A stretch of 64,000 nt of DNA, from NCBI RefSeq assembly GCF_900107135.1, contig NZ_FNOV01000008.1, forward strand, positions 62,001 through 126,000. The letters run 5' to 3'. Each line of letters begins with the position of its first letter. Position 1 is the stretch's first letter. The stretch is from Hymenobacter psychrophilus (GTDB lineage: Bacteria; Bacteroidota; Bacteroidia; Cytophagales; Hymenobacteraceae). The translations under genes and the position numbers were made by a program. Below are positions 1 through 7,809 of the stretch, piece by piece. The notes under the pieces were generated by a model. The model worked only from the letters and a program-made list of their open reading frames with translations, did not search any database and was not told the origin of the DNA.

Positions 1-624
1 GGCCGTGAGGGCGTACAGGATGATATTGACGCCGAATTTGGTGTTGTCTTCGGCCAGGAAGCGTTTGTTGCGGAAGTCGTAGTCCCACTCGCAGCCGTAG
101 TCTTTGTTGGAATAGAGCACCCGCAGGCGGCCGTCAATTTCGATGCCCTTGAGGTAGTCGTGCACCAAGTCGTCGCCCCAGCCGTTGAGCTCGAAGCCGG
201 TGTTGGGCGGGCCTTCCGGAAACTGGAAAAACTGCGAGTAAATCGGGTGCGACTTGGGCAGCTTCTTCAGCGCCCCGGCCCCGAAACACACCCGCATCTG
301 CTCCTCGAAGGAGCGCGCAAACAGCCCGTCGATGTCGTGGTTGCAGTCATCGACGAACACGAAGCCGCCGCCGCGCACGTACTGCTCGAAGTTCTTCTTT
401 TCGGCGGCCGAAAACTGCACCAGCCGGTGCCCCGACAGGTAGCAGAACGGATAGCGAAACAGCTCTTCAGAGTCCAGCGCCACTACTTTCTCTTTGGGCG
501 CTACCGGTACTTTGGTGTACTGCACCAGCGAGTGGAGCAGGTTGGCCGGCATGCGCTCATCCACCGCGTCCCAGTCGCCGGAGCGGTACTTGAGGCGCAC
601 GAAAGTGAAAGCAGCAGCGGGCAT
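1..624 (-). CDS. DUF4159 domain protein (partial, C-terminus beyond window)
   Basis: Reading leftwards from an ATG at 624 the protein begins MPAAAFTFVRLKYRSGDWDA and continues with VFVDDCNHDIDG and GCEWDYDFRN, the pattern of DUF4159 proteins. The frame stays open to base 1, so the C-terminus is missing. No signal peptide is visible from this start; an upstream in-frame TTG (about 12 codons earlier) is possible, and a TGA blocks anything beyond about 16 codons upstream. DUF4159 genes in Bacteroidetes often sit beside MoxR/DUF58/VWA genes, which would lie outside the window. The biochemical role is unknown. It starts 94 bp after the neighbouring small membrane protein and may be a separate unit. 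Confidence 0.75.
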   Translation of the reverse strand, partial: MPAAAFTFVRLKYRSGDWDAVDERMPANLLHSLVQYTKVPVAPKEKVVALDSEELFRYPFCYLSGHRLVQFSAAEKKNFEQYVRGGGFVFVDDCNHDIDGLFARSFEEQMRVCFGAGALKKLPKSHPIYSQFFQFPEGPPNTGFELNGWGDDLVHDYLKGIEIDGRLRVLYSNKDYGCEWDYDFRNKRFLAEDNTKFGVNIILYALTA

Positions 625-717
625 GTAGGACAGTTTGAAAGACAATGATACGAGTGGTCAAGCAAGGAAACGCCGCCGCCGCCGGAGTTGCATGCGCGCC
701 TGACATTTCTGGCGGCT

Positions 718-1134
718 TCAGGTGCCCCCTATCAGCAAGGCAGCTATTGCCAGCAGTTGCGCGGCTACCACCAGCGCCTGCCGCTGCACCAGCTGCCGGG
801 CCCCGCGCCAGCGGCTTTCCGGCGTGCTGGAGGGGGGCGTGGTGCGGCCCCGGAAATTGGCCAGCGCCGCGTCGAAGTCGGCCGTAGCTTCGGGCTGCTC
901 GTGCAGCAGGGCGAAGAAGTCGGCATCGAGGGCCACGCGCCAGGCATAGTACTTGGCCAGTGCAGCCAGCAGCAGCGCCCCAACCAGCCCGACGGCCGCG
1001 CCCATTTCCAGCGGTAGCAACCCCCGGCCCAAAGTCGCCAGTAGTAGCACCGACGAGGTCCCATCAAGGACCCGGCCGGCCCGCAGGAAGCCTAGGGTTA
1101 CGCGGTAGATCAGCGGGTTTTCGGATGGGAGCAT
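718..1134 (-). CDS. small membrane protein, end of the lipid cluster
   Basis: The 138-residue protein begins MLPSENPLIYRVTLGFLR. It has two hydrophobic segments in the middle (LLLATLGRGLLPL and AVGLVGALLLAALAKYYAW) and one at the C-terminus (ALVVAAQLLAIAALLIGGT). The ATG shares its A with the TGA stop of the upstream PAP2-phosphatase gene (TGATG), which points to translational coupling and a role in the same pathway. A longer in-frame reading upstream lies inside the phosphatase gene in another frame and is rejected as a shadow. I do not recognise a family. Confidence 0.65.
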   Translation of the reverse strand: MLPSENPLIYRVTLGFLRAGRVLDGTSSVLLLATLGRGLLPLEMGAAVGLVGALLLAALAKYYAWRVALDADFFALLHEQPEATADFDAALANFRGRTTPPSSTPESRWRGARQLVQRQALVVAAQLLAIAALLIGGT

Positions 1135-2513
1135 CAGCTTAAAGCGGGGGGAGGTTCGACAGCCGAGATAGCCTGATACGCGGCCAGCACCGCCAAATGG
1201 CGTTCGGTGAGATGCACCTGGGGCCGGGCGGTCCGCAGGTGGGTTACGGCTTCGGCGGGCGTAGCGGCGCGGCCGGTGGCCAGCAGCCAGGCGGCCACCA
1301 CCAGCGCGCTCCGCGAGTAGCCCAAGGCGCAATGCACGAGTACCGGCCGGTGCGGCCACAGCTCGTGAAGCGCTGCTACGGCCCGTTGTAGCTCCTGTTG
1401 GGAAGGCAGCACTAAATCCAGCAGTGGTACGCTTTGATGGGGCCGGGCGCGGGCGGCGGAACTCAGGTTGAATTCGGCTGTGAGGTCGAGCACCGCGCCG
1501 TAGGTGGGTTCGGGCCAGTCAGGTCGGCCGGGGGCGCGGCCCAGCCAGAGGCCGGGCAACACCTCGGCGGCGGGCGCCTGCCGGCGCGTGAGCAGGCGTG
1601 AGGAAATCCAGGCCCCCAGGCAGTAGGGCGCCAGCAACAGTTGGGCGGCAACGCGCTGGCGGCCGTCGTGTTTCTGAAACACCGATGCGCCCAGCCCGGC
1701 GTAGGCCAAACCAACCAGCAGCAGGGCGCCGGCGGGCCACAGCAGCCCCCAGCCCCCGCCACCCAACAAAGTGGCCGCGGCCAGCAGCAGGGCCGCGCCC
1801 AGCCCGTAGCCGGCGGCCAGCTTGCGCCGCCAGGGCCGGTCGGCGGGGGCGCGTACCGGCCGCCAGGCCTGCGGGGCATCCGGGAACAGGTAAAGGCATA
1901 CTACTCCCACTACTGCCCCGGCCACCCCATCAATAAAATGGTGCTGGTAGGTAGTGAAAACAGACACCACAATCAGCCCGAACCAGGCCGCCAGCAGCCC
2001 GCGCAACAGCCCGCGCGAGTGGTGCCAGTACACCAGCCCCACCAGCAGCGCCAGGCTCACGTGCAGCGAAGGCGCCTGGTTGTAGGGCTTATCAAACCCC
2101 GCCAGTACCTCAAATAACCAGCCGTTAAACCCGTCTACGGTCGGCCGCGCAAAGCTGAACTGCAGCGGAAACAGCAGAAACCCCAGCACCGACAGCACGC
2201 TGGCGCTCAGCAACCGCTTCGCGTGGGCGTCCAGCTCGGCGCGGGTGGCGCACAGCAGCAGCGAGCCGGCATAAAACGCATCGAGCGACATATAGGGCAC
2301 GATGGTCCAGGCCCAGAAGGGAATGCGGTGCTCCCAGCCGAACACGTAGGAGCCAACGTGTCCCAGCTGGCCCGTCCACCAATTAGCCAGGCCGTAGGAG
2401 AGGAAAAAGAACGGCCCCAGCAGCAGCAGCCACCCCAGCGCCCGGCGCCAGGGCCGGTGTTGCTGCCGTACTGGCGGAACAGGACTGCTTTTAGCTGGAA
2501 ATGGAGTGTTCAC
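1134..2513 (-). CDS. PAP2 phosphatase - dual-specificity phosphatase fusion, YnbD-like
   Basis: 459 residues. The N-terminal half is a multi-spanning PAP2-family domain with PSLHVSL at about 148-154 and HHFIDG at about 191-196, the two catalytic motifs of the PAP2_3 / inositolphosphotransferase-like branch. The C-terminal third is a dual-specificity (tyrosine-type) phosphatase domain with the P-loop HCALGYSRS at about 394-402 (Cys 395, Arg 401). Bacterial fusions of this kind include E. coli YnbD. The PAP2 part likely acts on a lipid phosphate or transfers a phospho-headgroup in the inner membrane; the second domain would face the cytosol (inference). It lies downstream of the YnbC-like gene with the SseB-like remnant between them, and is coupled to the following gene. 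Substrate unknown. Confidence 0.88.
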   Translation of the reverse strand: MNTPFPAKSSPVPPVRQQHRPWRRALGWLLLLGPFFFLSYGLANWWTGQLGHVGSYVFGWEHRIPFWAWTIVPYMSLDAFYAGSLLLCATRAELDAHAKRLLSASVLSVLGFLLFPLQFSFARPTVDGFNGWLFEVLAGFDKPYNQAPSLHVSLALLVGLVYWHHSRGLLRGLLAAWFGLIVVSVFTTYQHHFIDGVAGAVVGVVCLYLFPDAPQAWRPVRAPADRPWRRKLAAGYGLGAALLLAAATLLGGGGWGLLWPAGALLLVGLAYAGLGASVFQKHDGRQRVAAQLLLAPYCLGAWISSRLLTRRQAPAAEVLPGLWLGRAPGRPDWPEPTYGAVLDLTAEFNLSSAARARPHQSVPLLDLVLPSQQELQRAVAALHELWPHRPVLVHCALGYSRSALVVAAWLLATGRAATPAEAVTHLRTARPQVHLTERHLAVLAAYQAISAVEPPPALS

Positions 2514-2539
2514 GAAGTGCCCAGTTGAATTTCAGTGTG

Positions 2540-2942
2540 TTAGTGTCCAGCTAGCTGCATTAGTACAGCCGAATTCAACACCAGGCCGTCAGTGGCAGGG
2601 TTAATCACTACCCCGGTGTAGAGGCTGTCGGCCAGGGCAAAAGCCCAGGCTTCGGCTGCCGGCATCATCAGGCCCGATACCGGTTCAAAACAGCGGTAGC
2701 CGGTGGCCGCCGTGGCCGTCGCCGCTCAGTAGCACGCTAAAGGCTGAACCGGCTTTCCAGGTGGCTCTATCGGAAGCAGGGGCCACTTCTTCCGACGCAT
2801 CCGGCGCGATAAAAGCGACTAGAAAGGTGGCTTGCAGGAGCTGCTCCGTGAGTGCGCGGCGCGAATCGGGCGTGTCGTTACGGGCATTGTCGGCTAAAGC
2901 TCGCGTCAGCTTTGGATTGTTTACGGGATGGTGGATATCCAT
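2540..2942 (-). pseudogene. SseB-like protein, frameshifted
   Basis: From an ATG at 2942 the reading begins MDIHHPVNNPKLTRALADNA and runs through QATFLVAFIAPD, resembling the SseB N-terminal family. In that frame it ends early at about 2685 (HRLPLF, stop). The next frame carries a sensible tail directly on: GYRCFEPVSGLMMPAAEAW, then LYTGVVINPATDGLVLNS, ending at 2540. The switch lies in a repetitive GGCGACGGCCACGGCGGCC stretch near 2705-2735, so a small indel (real or a sequencing error) is likely. The rest of the coding pattern is intact, so decay would be recent. The SseB assignment rests on general pattern only and is moderate. It sits inside the lipid cluster between the YnbC-like and YnbD-like genes. 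Confidence 0.55.
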
Positions 2943-3022
2943 GAGAGCGGGGAGAAAATAACAACGAATGCAGCACGAATTACCGGGTGTCGGGCTGGTA
3001 AAACAATCGTTTACACGAGTGC

Positions 3023-4831
3023 CTAAACCATTGCGGCGGCTGATTCTGTCGTTGTTCCGCCTCCCCGCCGGGCGATGGACACCGTGAAGATGCCCCACTG
3101 GTCGGTGAGCTGGTCGAGCTTCTCGAAGCCGGCCTGGGCGACCAACTCGTCCATTTCGGCCTGCACGCGGCGGCGCATCACCCAGGCGCCGTTGTCGCGG
3201 TGGCTGGTGAGCGAGCGGGCAATCATTTCGAGCTGGGGGTGCCAGGGCTGATTGGTGTAGAGCAGGTAGCCGCCCGGCTCCACGGCATCGGCGAGGCCCG
3301 CCAGCGACGTGCGCACCAAGTCATTATCGGCAAAAAGCTCGTAGAGGCCCGACACGATGGCCAGCGTGGGGCGGGGCTGCAGGGCTGCCAGCCCGGCCGC
3401 GTCGAAGGCGTCGCCCTGCTCAAACTGCGCGATGCCGGCCAGGCCCTGCCCGGCAATCAGGCGGCGGCCGTCGGCCACGTTGGCGGGGCTGTAGTCGCGC
3501 AGCAAAATGTGCTCAATCTGCCCGGGGTTTTGGGCTGCGGCGGCCAGCGCATAACGGCCGTGGCCGGCGGCAATATCGAGCAGGCGCACGGGCTGGCCGG
3601 CGGCATGCAGCAGCCCAATGGCCTGCCCGATGAGCCGCTCCAGGTGGGCCCGCCGGATGCGGATGCCGCGCCAGCCGATGCTGTTGAGAAATACGCCGTC
3701 CACTATTTTACCAATGGGCGTGAGGCCCTGGCGGTGGTTTTGGTACACGTAATCGAGGGTGCTGCCCGAGTCGAAGCCAGTGGCCAGCCCGTTTTTGATT
3801 CCCTTGGAAAACCGGCCGCCCACCTTAATCCAGAACCGGCCCATGGCCCAGTACAGCCGGGCCAGTGCCGAGCCGGCGGGCCGGCTCAGCTGGTCGAATT
3901 CAGTTTTGGTGAAGCCTTGCTGGTGCGCCTCCAGCAGTGCCAGGGGCCGGGCCGGCGCTTCGGCAAAAACCCGCATAATAAAGGCGCGGGCCAGGGCAAT
4001 CGGCTGGGCGCGGTCCAGCTCGCCGAGGTTGTCGTGCAGGAAGCCGGGGAAGCGGTGGATTTCCTTGATGGGGCTACTGAGGTTACCAAAAAAGCGGTCC
4101 TGAGGCTCTTCGTACACCACCTGGTCGTCGCCCGAAATCAGGATTTGGGCGGGTACGTGGATGGCGGCCGCATCGGCTACCACGCGCTGGCCGGCGTCGG
4201 CCACGTCGAGCAGGATGTTGGCCGCAATGGGGCGGGTGATGAGCGAATCGGCCGCGTAGGAGGCAATGCGGGCGGGGTCGTGGGTGAGCTGGGTGGGCTT
4301 GACGTAGGATTTCACGAAGTAGTTGCCGCGCACCGCGTACAGTAACCGCAGCCCCGCCAGCGCGCCTGGCACTAGCAGGTTGATGCGGAAGGCCGGCGCG
4401 GCCAGTACCATGCCGCGCAGCCGGGGCGCGTAGTCGTGCACCCAGGTGGCCAGCGTTACGGCCCCGAAGCTCTGCCCGATGGCGGCCACGTTTTCGATGG
4501 CAATGCTGTGGGTTTGGGCAATGTGGCGCATGAATTCGTCCACGTCCTTCACCAGCACGCCGTAGTTCTCGGCCGCCCCCCGCTCGCCTTCCGACAGGCC
4601 CAGCCCGCGGGCATCCCAGGCGAAGATATCGAAGCCCGGCAGCTCCAGCTCGTCGGCCAGGTGGGCCATGCGCCCGCCGTGCTCGTGCCCCCGGTGAAAC
4701 AGCACGATGGCCCGCCGCGGGCCGTCGGAAACCTCAGTGGCCGGCCAGTGTCGATAGAACAGCTCCGCGTTATCGAACGACGAAAAATGGCGCTCCTCGC
4801 AGGGGCGGGTGGTGGCGTAAGTGGGCTGCAT
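3023..4831 (-). CDS. alpha/beta hydrolase - SAM methyltransferase fusion, YnbC-like
   Basis: 602 residues, close to E. coli YnbC. Residues 1 to about 300 form a serine hydrolase of the S33/lysophospholipase type: nucleophile elbow GQSFGA (Ser 121), acidic residue in SGDDQV (about 235-236) and His 266 in GFLHDN. Residues about 340-590 form a class I SAM-dependent methyltransferase with motif I LLDIAAGHGR at about 417-426. One polypeptide could therefore deacylate or hydrolyse a lipid and methylate it or its headgroup; the substrate is not known. A C/A/T-rich repeat lies directly upstream of the start, and a PlsC-like acyltransferase gene lies 146 bp upstream. Fusion and order are seen directly; the pathway role is inferred. 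Confidence 0.9.
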   Translation of the reverse strand: MQPTYATTRPCEERHFSSFDNAELFYRHWPATEVSDGPRRAIVLFHRGHEHGGRMAHLADELELPGFDIFAWDARGLGLSEGERGAAENYGVLVKDVDEFMRHIAQTHSIAIENVAAIGQSFGAVTLATWVHDYAPRLRGMVLAAPAFRINLLVPGALAGLRLLYAVRGNYFVKSYVKPTQLTHDPARIASYAADSLITRPIAANILLDVADAGQRVVADAAAIHVPAQILISGDDQVVYEEPQDRFFGNLSSPIKEIHRFPGFLHDNLGELDRAQPIALARAFIMRVFAEAPARPLALLEAHQQGFTKTEFDQLSRPAGSALARLYWAMGRFWIKVGGRFSKGIKNGLATGFDSGSTLDYVYQNHRQGLTPIGKIVDGVFLNSIGWRGIRIRRAHLERLIGQAIGLLHAAGQPVRLLDIAAGHGRYALAAAAQNPGQIEHILLRDYSPANVADGRRLIAGQGLAGIAQFEQGDAFDAAGLAALQPRPTLAIVSGLYELFADNDLVRTSLAGLADAVEPGGYLLYTNQPWHPQLEMIARSLTSHRDNGAWVMRRRVQAEMDELVAQAGFEKLDQLTDQWGIFTVSIARRGGGTTTESAAAMV

Positions 4832-4904
4832 GGCTATCGGAGTGATGAAGTAATGAGGTTATGAGGTGATGGAAGGTGATGGGGCGATGGGGGTGATGGT
4901 GAAC
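4832..4904 (-). repeat. C/A/T-rich leader repeat before the YnbC-like start
   Basis: On the minus strand the bases before the ATG at 4831 consist of irregular units such as CACCATCACC, CATCACCTCAT and TTCATCACT. The same kind of leader precedes the UspA, EmrA-like and EmrB-like genes at 22.4-24.2 kb. It contains no Shine-Dalgarno sequence. Confidence 0.6.
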
Positions 4905-4986
4905 GAAGCCGAAGCAGCTCTACCGCAATGGTAAACATGTCGGCTGCAACGAAGCACTAGAGCTGTTTCGACTTCGCTCAGCATGA
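4905..4986. repeat. degenerate copy of the GCTGAGCGAAGC palindromic repeat
   Basis: The core GCTCTACCGCAaTGG followed by TCGGCtGCAACGAAGCA matches the centre of the element at 22297-22405 over about 50 bases. The right side ends CTTCGCTCAGCATGACA, as in that copy. It lies at the 3' end of the PlsC-like gene and overlaps its last codons, since that stop is at 4978. Confidence 0.6.
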
Positions 4987-5712
4987 CACGTCTTTAGCCG
5001 GTTCGTTCAAGTCTTCTTCCTCTCCAAACCACGCCTCTTCTTTCTCCGCATCTGGTAGGGCTGTCTTGCCGCGCAGGTGTTCGAAGGTGCTTCGTAGGGA
5101 AGCCAGAAAGGCGGCTTTGTCGGGGAGCAGGGGCACGGGGCGGCCCACGGCTACTTTCACCTGAAAGGGCACCGGAATGGTGCGGCCGCGGGGCAGCGCG
5201 CGACCCAACCCGTGCAGGTACACCGGCACGATGGGCACTTCGGGGAAGCGCTGGGCCAGGTGCCAGACGCCGGGCTTCAGTTCGGCCAGATGTTCGGGTT
5301 GGCCGCGGGTGCCTTCGGGAAACAGGAACAGGATCTGACCTGCTTCCAACGCCCGGTAGCACTCTTCGAGCGGGTCGGCTTCGCCCTTGCGGGCCCCGCC
5401 GCGCTCAATCGGGATGATGCCCACGAAGTTGCGGGCCAGCCACTCGAACCACTTAAACCTGCAGAAGTAGTCGGCGGCGGCCGCCGGCCGCACCCGCGGC
5501 ACGCTCAGGAAGGGAAACAACGCGAGCAGGACCATGAAATCGAGGTGGCTGTTGTGGTTGGCCACCACAATAGCCGGCCCGGTTGCCGGTAGCCGCTCCC
5601 GGTGCCGTACCCGCAACCCCAACCCCAGCAGCACCATCGGGTAGGCCACGAACAGCATAAACAGCCACCGCAGCACCGCTTGACCAGCTTTCAGGAAGGG
5701 ATTGGTGGGCAT
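4978..5712 (-). CDS. lysophospholipid (1-acylglycerol-3-phosphate) acyltransferase, PlsC family
   Basis: 244 residues with an N-terminal membrane anchor (about 12-35), the acyltransferase motif HNSHLD (HX4D, His 53 to Asp 58) and the second motif LFPEGTRG (about 134-141). The family moves an acyl chain from acyl-ACP or acyl-CoA to a lysophospholipid at the inner membrane. Its place between CdsA-like and YnbC-like genes suggests re-acylation of a lipid made or trimmed by this cluster (inference). The last codons overlap a palindromic repeat copy. It is not part of the four-gene E. coli ynb set, so it is an addition here. Confidence 0.88.
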   Translation of the reverse strand: MPTNPFLKAGQAVLRWLFMLFVAYPMVLLGLGLRVRHRERLPATGPAIVVANHNSHLDFMVLLALFPFLSVPRVRPAAAADYFCRFKWFEWLARNFVGIIPIERGGARKGEADPLEECYRALEAGQILFLFPEGTRGQPEHLAELKPGVWHLAQRFPEVPIVPVYLHGLGRALPRGRTIPVPFQVKVAVGRPVPLLPDKAAFLASLRSTFEHLRGKTALPDAEKEEAWFGEEEDLNEPAKDVSC

Positions 5713-5768
5713 TTTTTGAGGAGCTAGGAGCTAGGAGCTAGAAGTCAGGAGTCGGAATGGGGATACAG

Positions 5769-5868
5769 CCTGTCATTCTGAGCGGAGCGAAGAATCTCGC
5801 GTGCCAAAGTATATACTGATGTCAGTGTTGCATGCGCCGAGATTCTTCGCTCCGCTCAGAATGACAGG
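5769..5868. repeat. perfect palindromic intergenic element (GTCATTCTGAGC family)
   Basis: Two 31-base arms (5769-5799 and 5838-5868) are perfect reverse complements and contain GTCATTCTGAGCGGAGCGAA. The loop is 38 bases. It lies between the CdsA-like and PlsC-like genes of one strand. Relatives lie at 17065-17210, 22297-22405 and 24073-24190. It could fold in the mRNA and separate the expression of the two genes. Confidence 0.85.
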
Positions 5869-5891
5869 GGACATCCCAGACCTCAACTTCT

Positions 5892-6824
5892 TCAATAATA
5901 GAAGTAATAAATGAAGTGGAAGAACAGTGGCGCGGTATAGGTTAGCGAGTCGAGCCGGTCGAGGGCTCCGCCGTGGCCGGGCAGCAGGTGGCCAGAGTCC
6001 TTCACGCCGATGTCGCGCTTGATGGCAGAAATTACCACGTCGCCGGTGAAGCCGAAGAGGCTGATGAGCCCGCCCGCCAGCACGGCATCGAGCGGGCTGA
6101 ACGGGGTGAGCCAGGGCGCCAGCAGCCAGGCCAGCAGCGTGGTGGTCAGCACGCCCCCCAGCAGCCCTTCGAGGGTTTTGTTGGGGCTCACGCGGGGCGC
6201 AATGGCGCGACGGCCCAATAGCTTGCCCCACAGGAATTGCGCGACGTCGTTGAGTTGGGTGAGCACGAGCAGGTAGAACACCAGCATCTCGCCGCTTATG
6301 GGCCCGTGGGTTCCGGCGTGGGCGGGTAGTGCCAGCAGGTAGGCCAGGTGACTGATGCTGAAAACGGTCGTCATCAGGCCCCAGTGCAGCGTGCCGGCGG
6401 CCCGCAAAAAGCCTTTAGTTTCGCCGGCTACGACCATGCGCAATGGCAGCAGCAGAAACACATATACCGGAATAAAAATGATGAACATGCCGTACCAGGC
6501 CATGTGCACCCACAGGTATTGCACCGGAATGGCGAGGTAGGCCAGCAGCAGCGTGGGGTTATCGGTGGGCCGGGTGGGCACCAGCGAAACGAATTCCTTG
6601 AAGCCTAGGTAGCTCACGAAAGCCGTCAGCCCCAGCGCCACTAGCGGGTCAAAGCTGAGGGCCAGAAACAGCAGGCCCGCCAGCCACCACCACGTCTGGA
6701 TGCGCAGCCGCACCGACGTGTAGCTGCGCGCCGGATACCGCCGGATCAGCGCCGCCGTAATGGCCGAAGCTACCACCAGCAACGCCAGAATTCCCCCGAA
6801 AGCATACGCCAGAACGCCGTGCAT
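5892..6824 (-). CDS. phosphatidate cytidylyltransferase, CdsA/YnbB-like
   Basis: 310 residues, strongly hydrophobic with about eight membrane segments. The C-terminal part carries the CDP-diglyceride synthetase signature: SAIKRDIGVKDSGHLLPGHG followed by GALDRLDS, with the conserved K-R, K-D, H-G-G and D-R-x-D positions. The reaction would be CTP plus phosphatidic acid giving CDP-diacylglycerol in the inner membrane, supplying the CDP-alcohol phosphatidyltransferase encoded 78 bp upstream. A housekeeping CdsA would be expected elsewhere, so this is probably a dedicated copy (inference). The short region before its ATG contains a CTTCATCACCAC leader like those of other genes here. Confidence 0.92.
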   Translation of the reverse strand: MHGVLAYAFGGILALLVVASAITAALIRRYPARSYTSVRLRIQTWWWLAGLLFLALSFDPLVALGLTAFVSYLGFKEFVSLVPTRPTDNPTLLLAYLAIPVQYLWVHMAWYGMFIIFIPVYVFLLLPLRMVVAGETKGFLRAAGTLHWGLMTTVFSISHLAYLLALPAHAGTHGPISGEMLVFYLLVLTQLNDVAQFLWGKLLGRRAIAPRVSPNKTLEGLLGGVLTTTLLAWLLAPWLTPFSPLDAVLAGGLISLFGFTGDVVISAIKRDIGVKDSGHLLPGHGGALDRLDSLTYTAPLFFHFIYYFYY

Positions 6825-6902
6825 TTTTGTGGTGATGAAGTGAGCGGGGAGAAATGGGTGGCATGCTCAGCATGCCACGTGCTGTTGCTGACAATTAACC
6901 GC

Positions 6903-7499
6903 TCAGCCCAACGCCTTGCGGGCGCGGTTCCAGCAGGTGAGCAGCAGCAGCAGCGCCACGATACCGAATAAGTAGTGCAGGTAGGGCCCGGCGGGTAGCC
7001 CCAGGCCCACGGCCAAGGCCAGCGCCCCGAACACAAAAGCCCGGTCGCTCTTGCCGGCGGGGCCTTCGTAGCGGCGTTCCGCGCCGACTACCTGGCCGAG
7101 TACGCCCACGAATTCGGTCAGCACCGCCAGTACTACCACTAGGCCCACTAAAGCCGCTGATGCGCCGGGCAGCAGGGCGAAGGGGGCATACAGGGCCGCG
7201 TCGGATACCACGTCGCCGGTTTCGTTGAGGATGGCGCCGAGGCGGCTCTGCTGGTTGAACTCGCGGGCCAGCAGCCCGTCGATGGCGTTGAGGGCCATGC
7301 GCAGCAGCAGAAACGCGGGCAGCAGGCCCCAGGCCCAGCGGCTGCCGGGATACAGCCACAACCAGCCGCCGTAGGCCACCGAGGCCAGCGCGGCCGCCAC
7401 CGTTACGGCGTTGGCCGAGATGCCGGCCCGGTGCAGGCCCGCCAGTACCGGCCGCAACAGCTGCTGAAAAAGGGGTTTGAGTTGGTAGATGGACGGCAT
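6903..7499 (-). CDS. CDP-alcohol phosphatidyltransferase, YnbA-like
   Basis: I chose the start MPSIYQLKPLF at 7499, giving 198 residues, close to E. coli YnbA; the frame is open to 7628, but that extension looks unlike a protein N-terminus. The family motif is present in altered form: N71-x-x-D74-G75-x-x-A78-R79, then G88, N92 and D96. The usual motif has Asp where Asn 71 and Asn 92 stand. The rest of the protein is membrane-spanning. The family displaces CMP from CDP-diacylglycerol (or another CDP-alcohol) with an alcohol to make a phospholipid. It is the first gene of the lipid cluster. The altered metal ligands may define a subfamily; the substrate is unknown. Confidence 0.85.
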   Translation of the reverse strand: MPSIYQLKPLFQQLLRPVLAGLHRAGISANAVTVAAALASVAYGGWLWLYPGSRWAWGLLPAFLLLRMALNAIDGLLAREFNQQSRLGAILNETGDVVSDAALYAPFALLPGASAALVGLVVVLAVLTEFVGVLGQVVGAERRYEGPAGKSDRAFVFGALALAVGLGLPAGPYLHYLFGIVALLLLLTCWNRARKALG

Positions 7500-7744
7500 G
7501 GCGGAAGATAGGAAACGCGGCACCGCTTGCACGGCAGCCACACGGTAAAGCTGAGCAAAGCTGCCGCCGTTTGAGCCCGAATAAAAAGCAGAAAAGGGAA
7601 TAATCAGATTTTTGATCAGCGAAATCAAGCAATCAAAAAGGCGGATTTTGCTGCATGTGCAGCGGAAAAGGTCGGCTGCATCAGATTTTACAAATGCTGG
7701 TTTGGCGCTGTGGTTTCAACAGGGTTTGGTAGCGGCGGTAATTG
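7500..7744. other. upstream region of the lipid cluster
   Basis: 245 bases between the YnbA-like start and the terminator of the tld genes. It is less GC-rich than its surroundings and must hold the promoter of the lipid cluster. A TATCTTCC on the minus strand 4 bases before the chosen ATG resembles a -7 box, but no convincing -33 element accompanies it. No small gene is evident. Confidence 0.35.
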
Positions 7745-7781
7745 AAAAACCCATCCGGCAGCTTGCCAGATGGGCTTTTTA
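7745..7781 (-). terminator. terminator after the tld gene block
   Basis: The minus strand reads AAAAAGCCCATCTGGCA, a short loop, then TGCCGGATGGGTTTTT: a stem followed by a T run, 29 bases after the stop of tldE copy 1. Confidence 0.8.
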
Positions 7782-7809
7782 ACTTGCAAAACCAGCGCAG
7801 CCTTACGCC

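Noticed and set aside
3200..4345. A 381-codon plus-strand frame
   Set aside because: Antisense to the YnbC-like fusion, whose motifs are all intact on the minus strand.
7500..7628. Longer N-terminus for the CDP-alcohol phosphatidyltransferase
   Set aside because: The extra 43 residues do not look like family sequence, and the ATG at 7499 gives the usual length.
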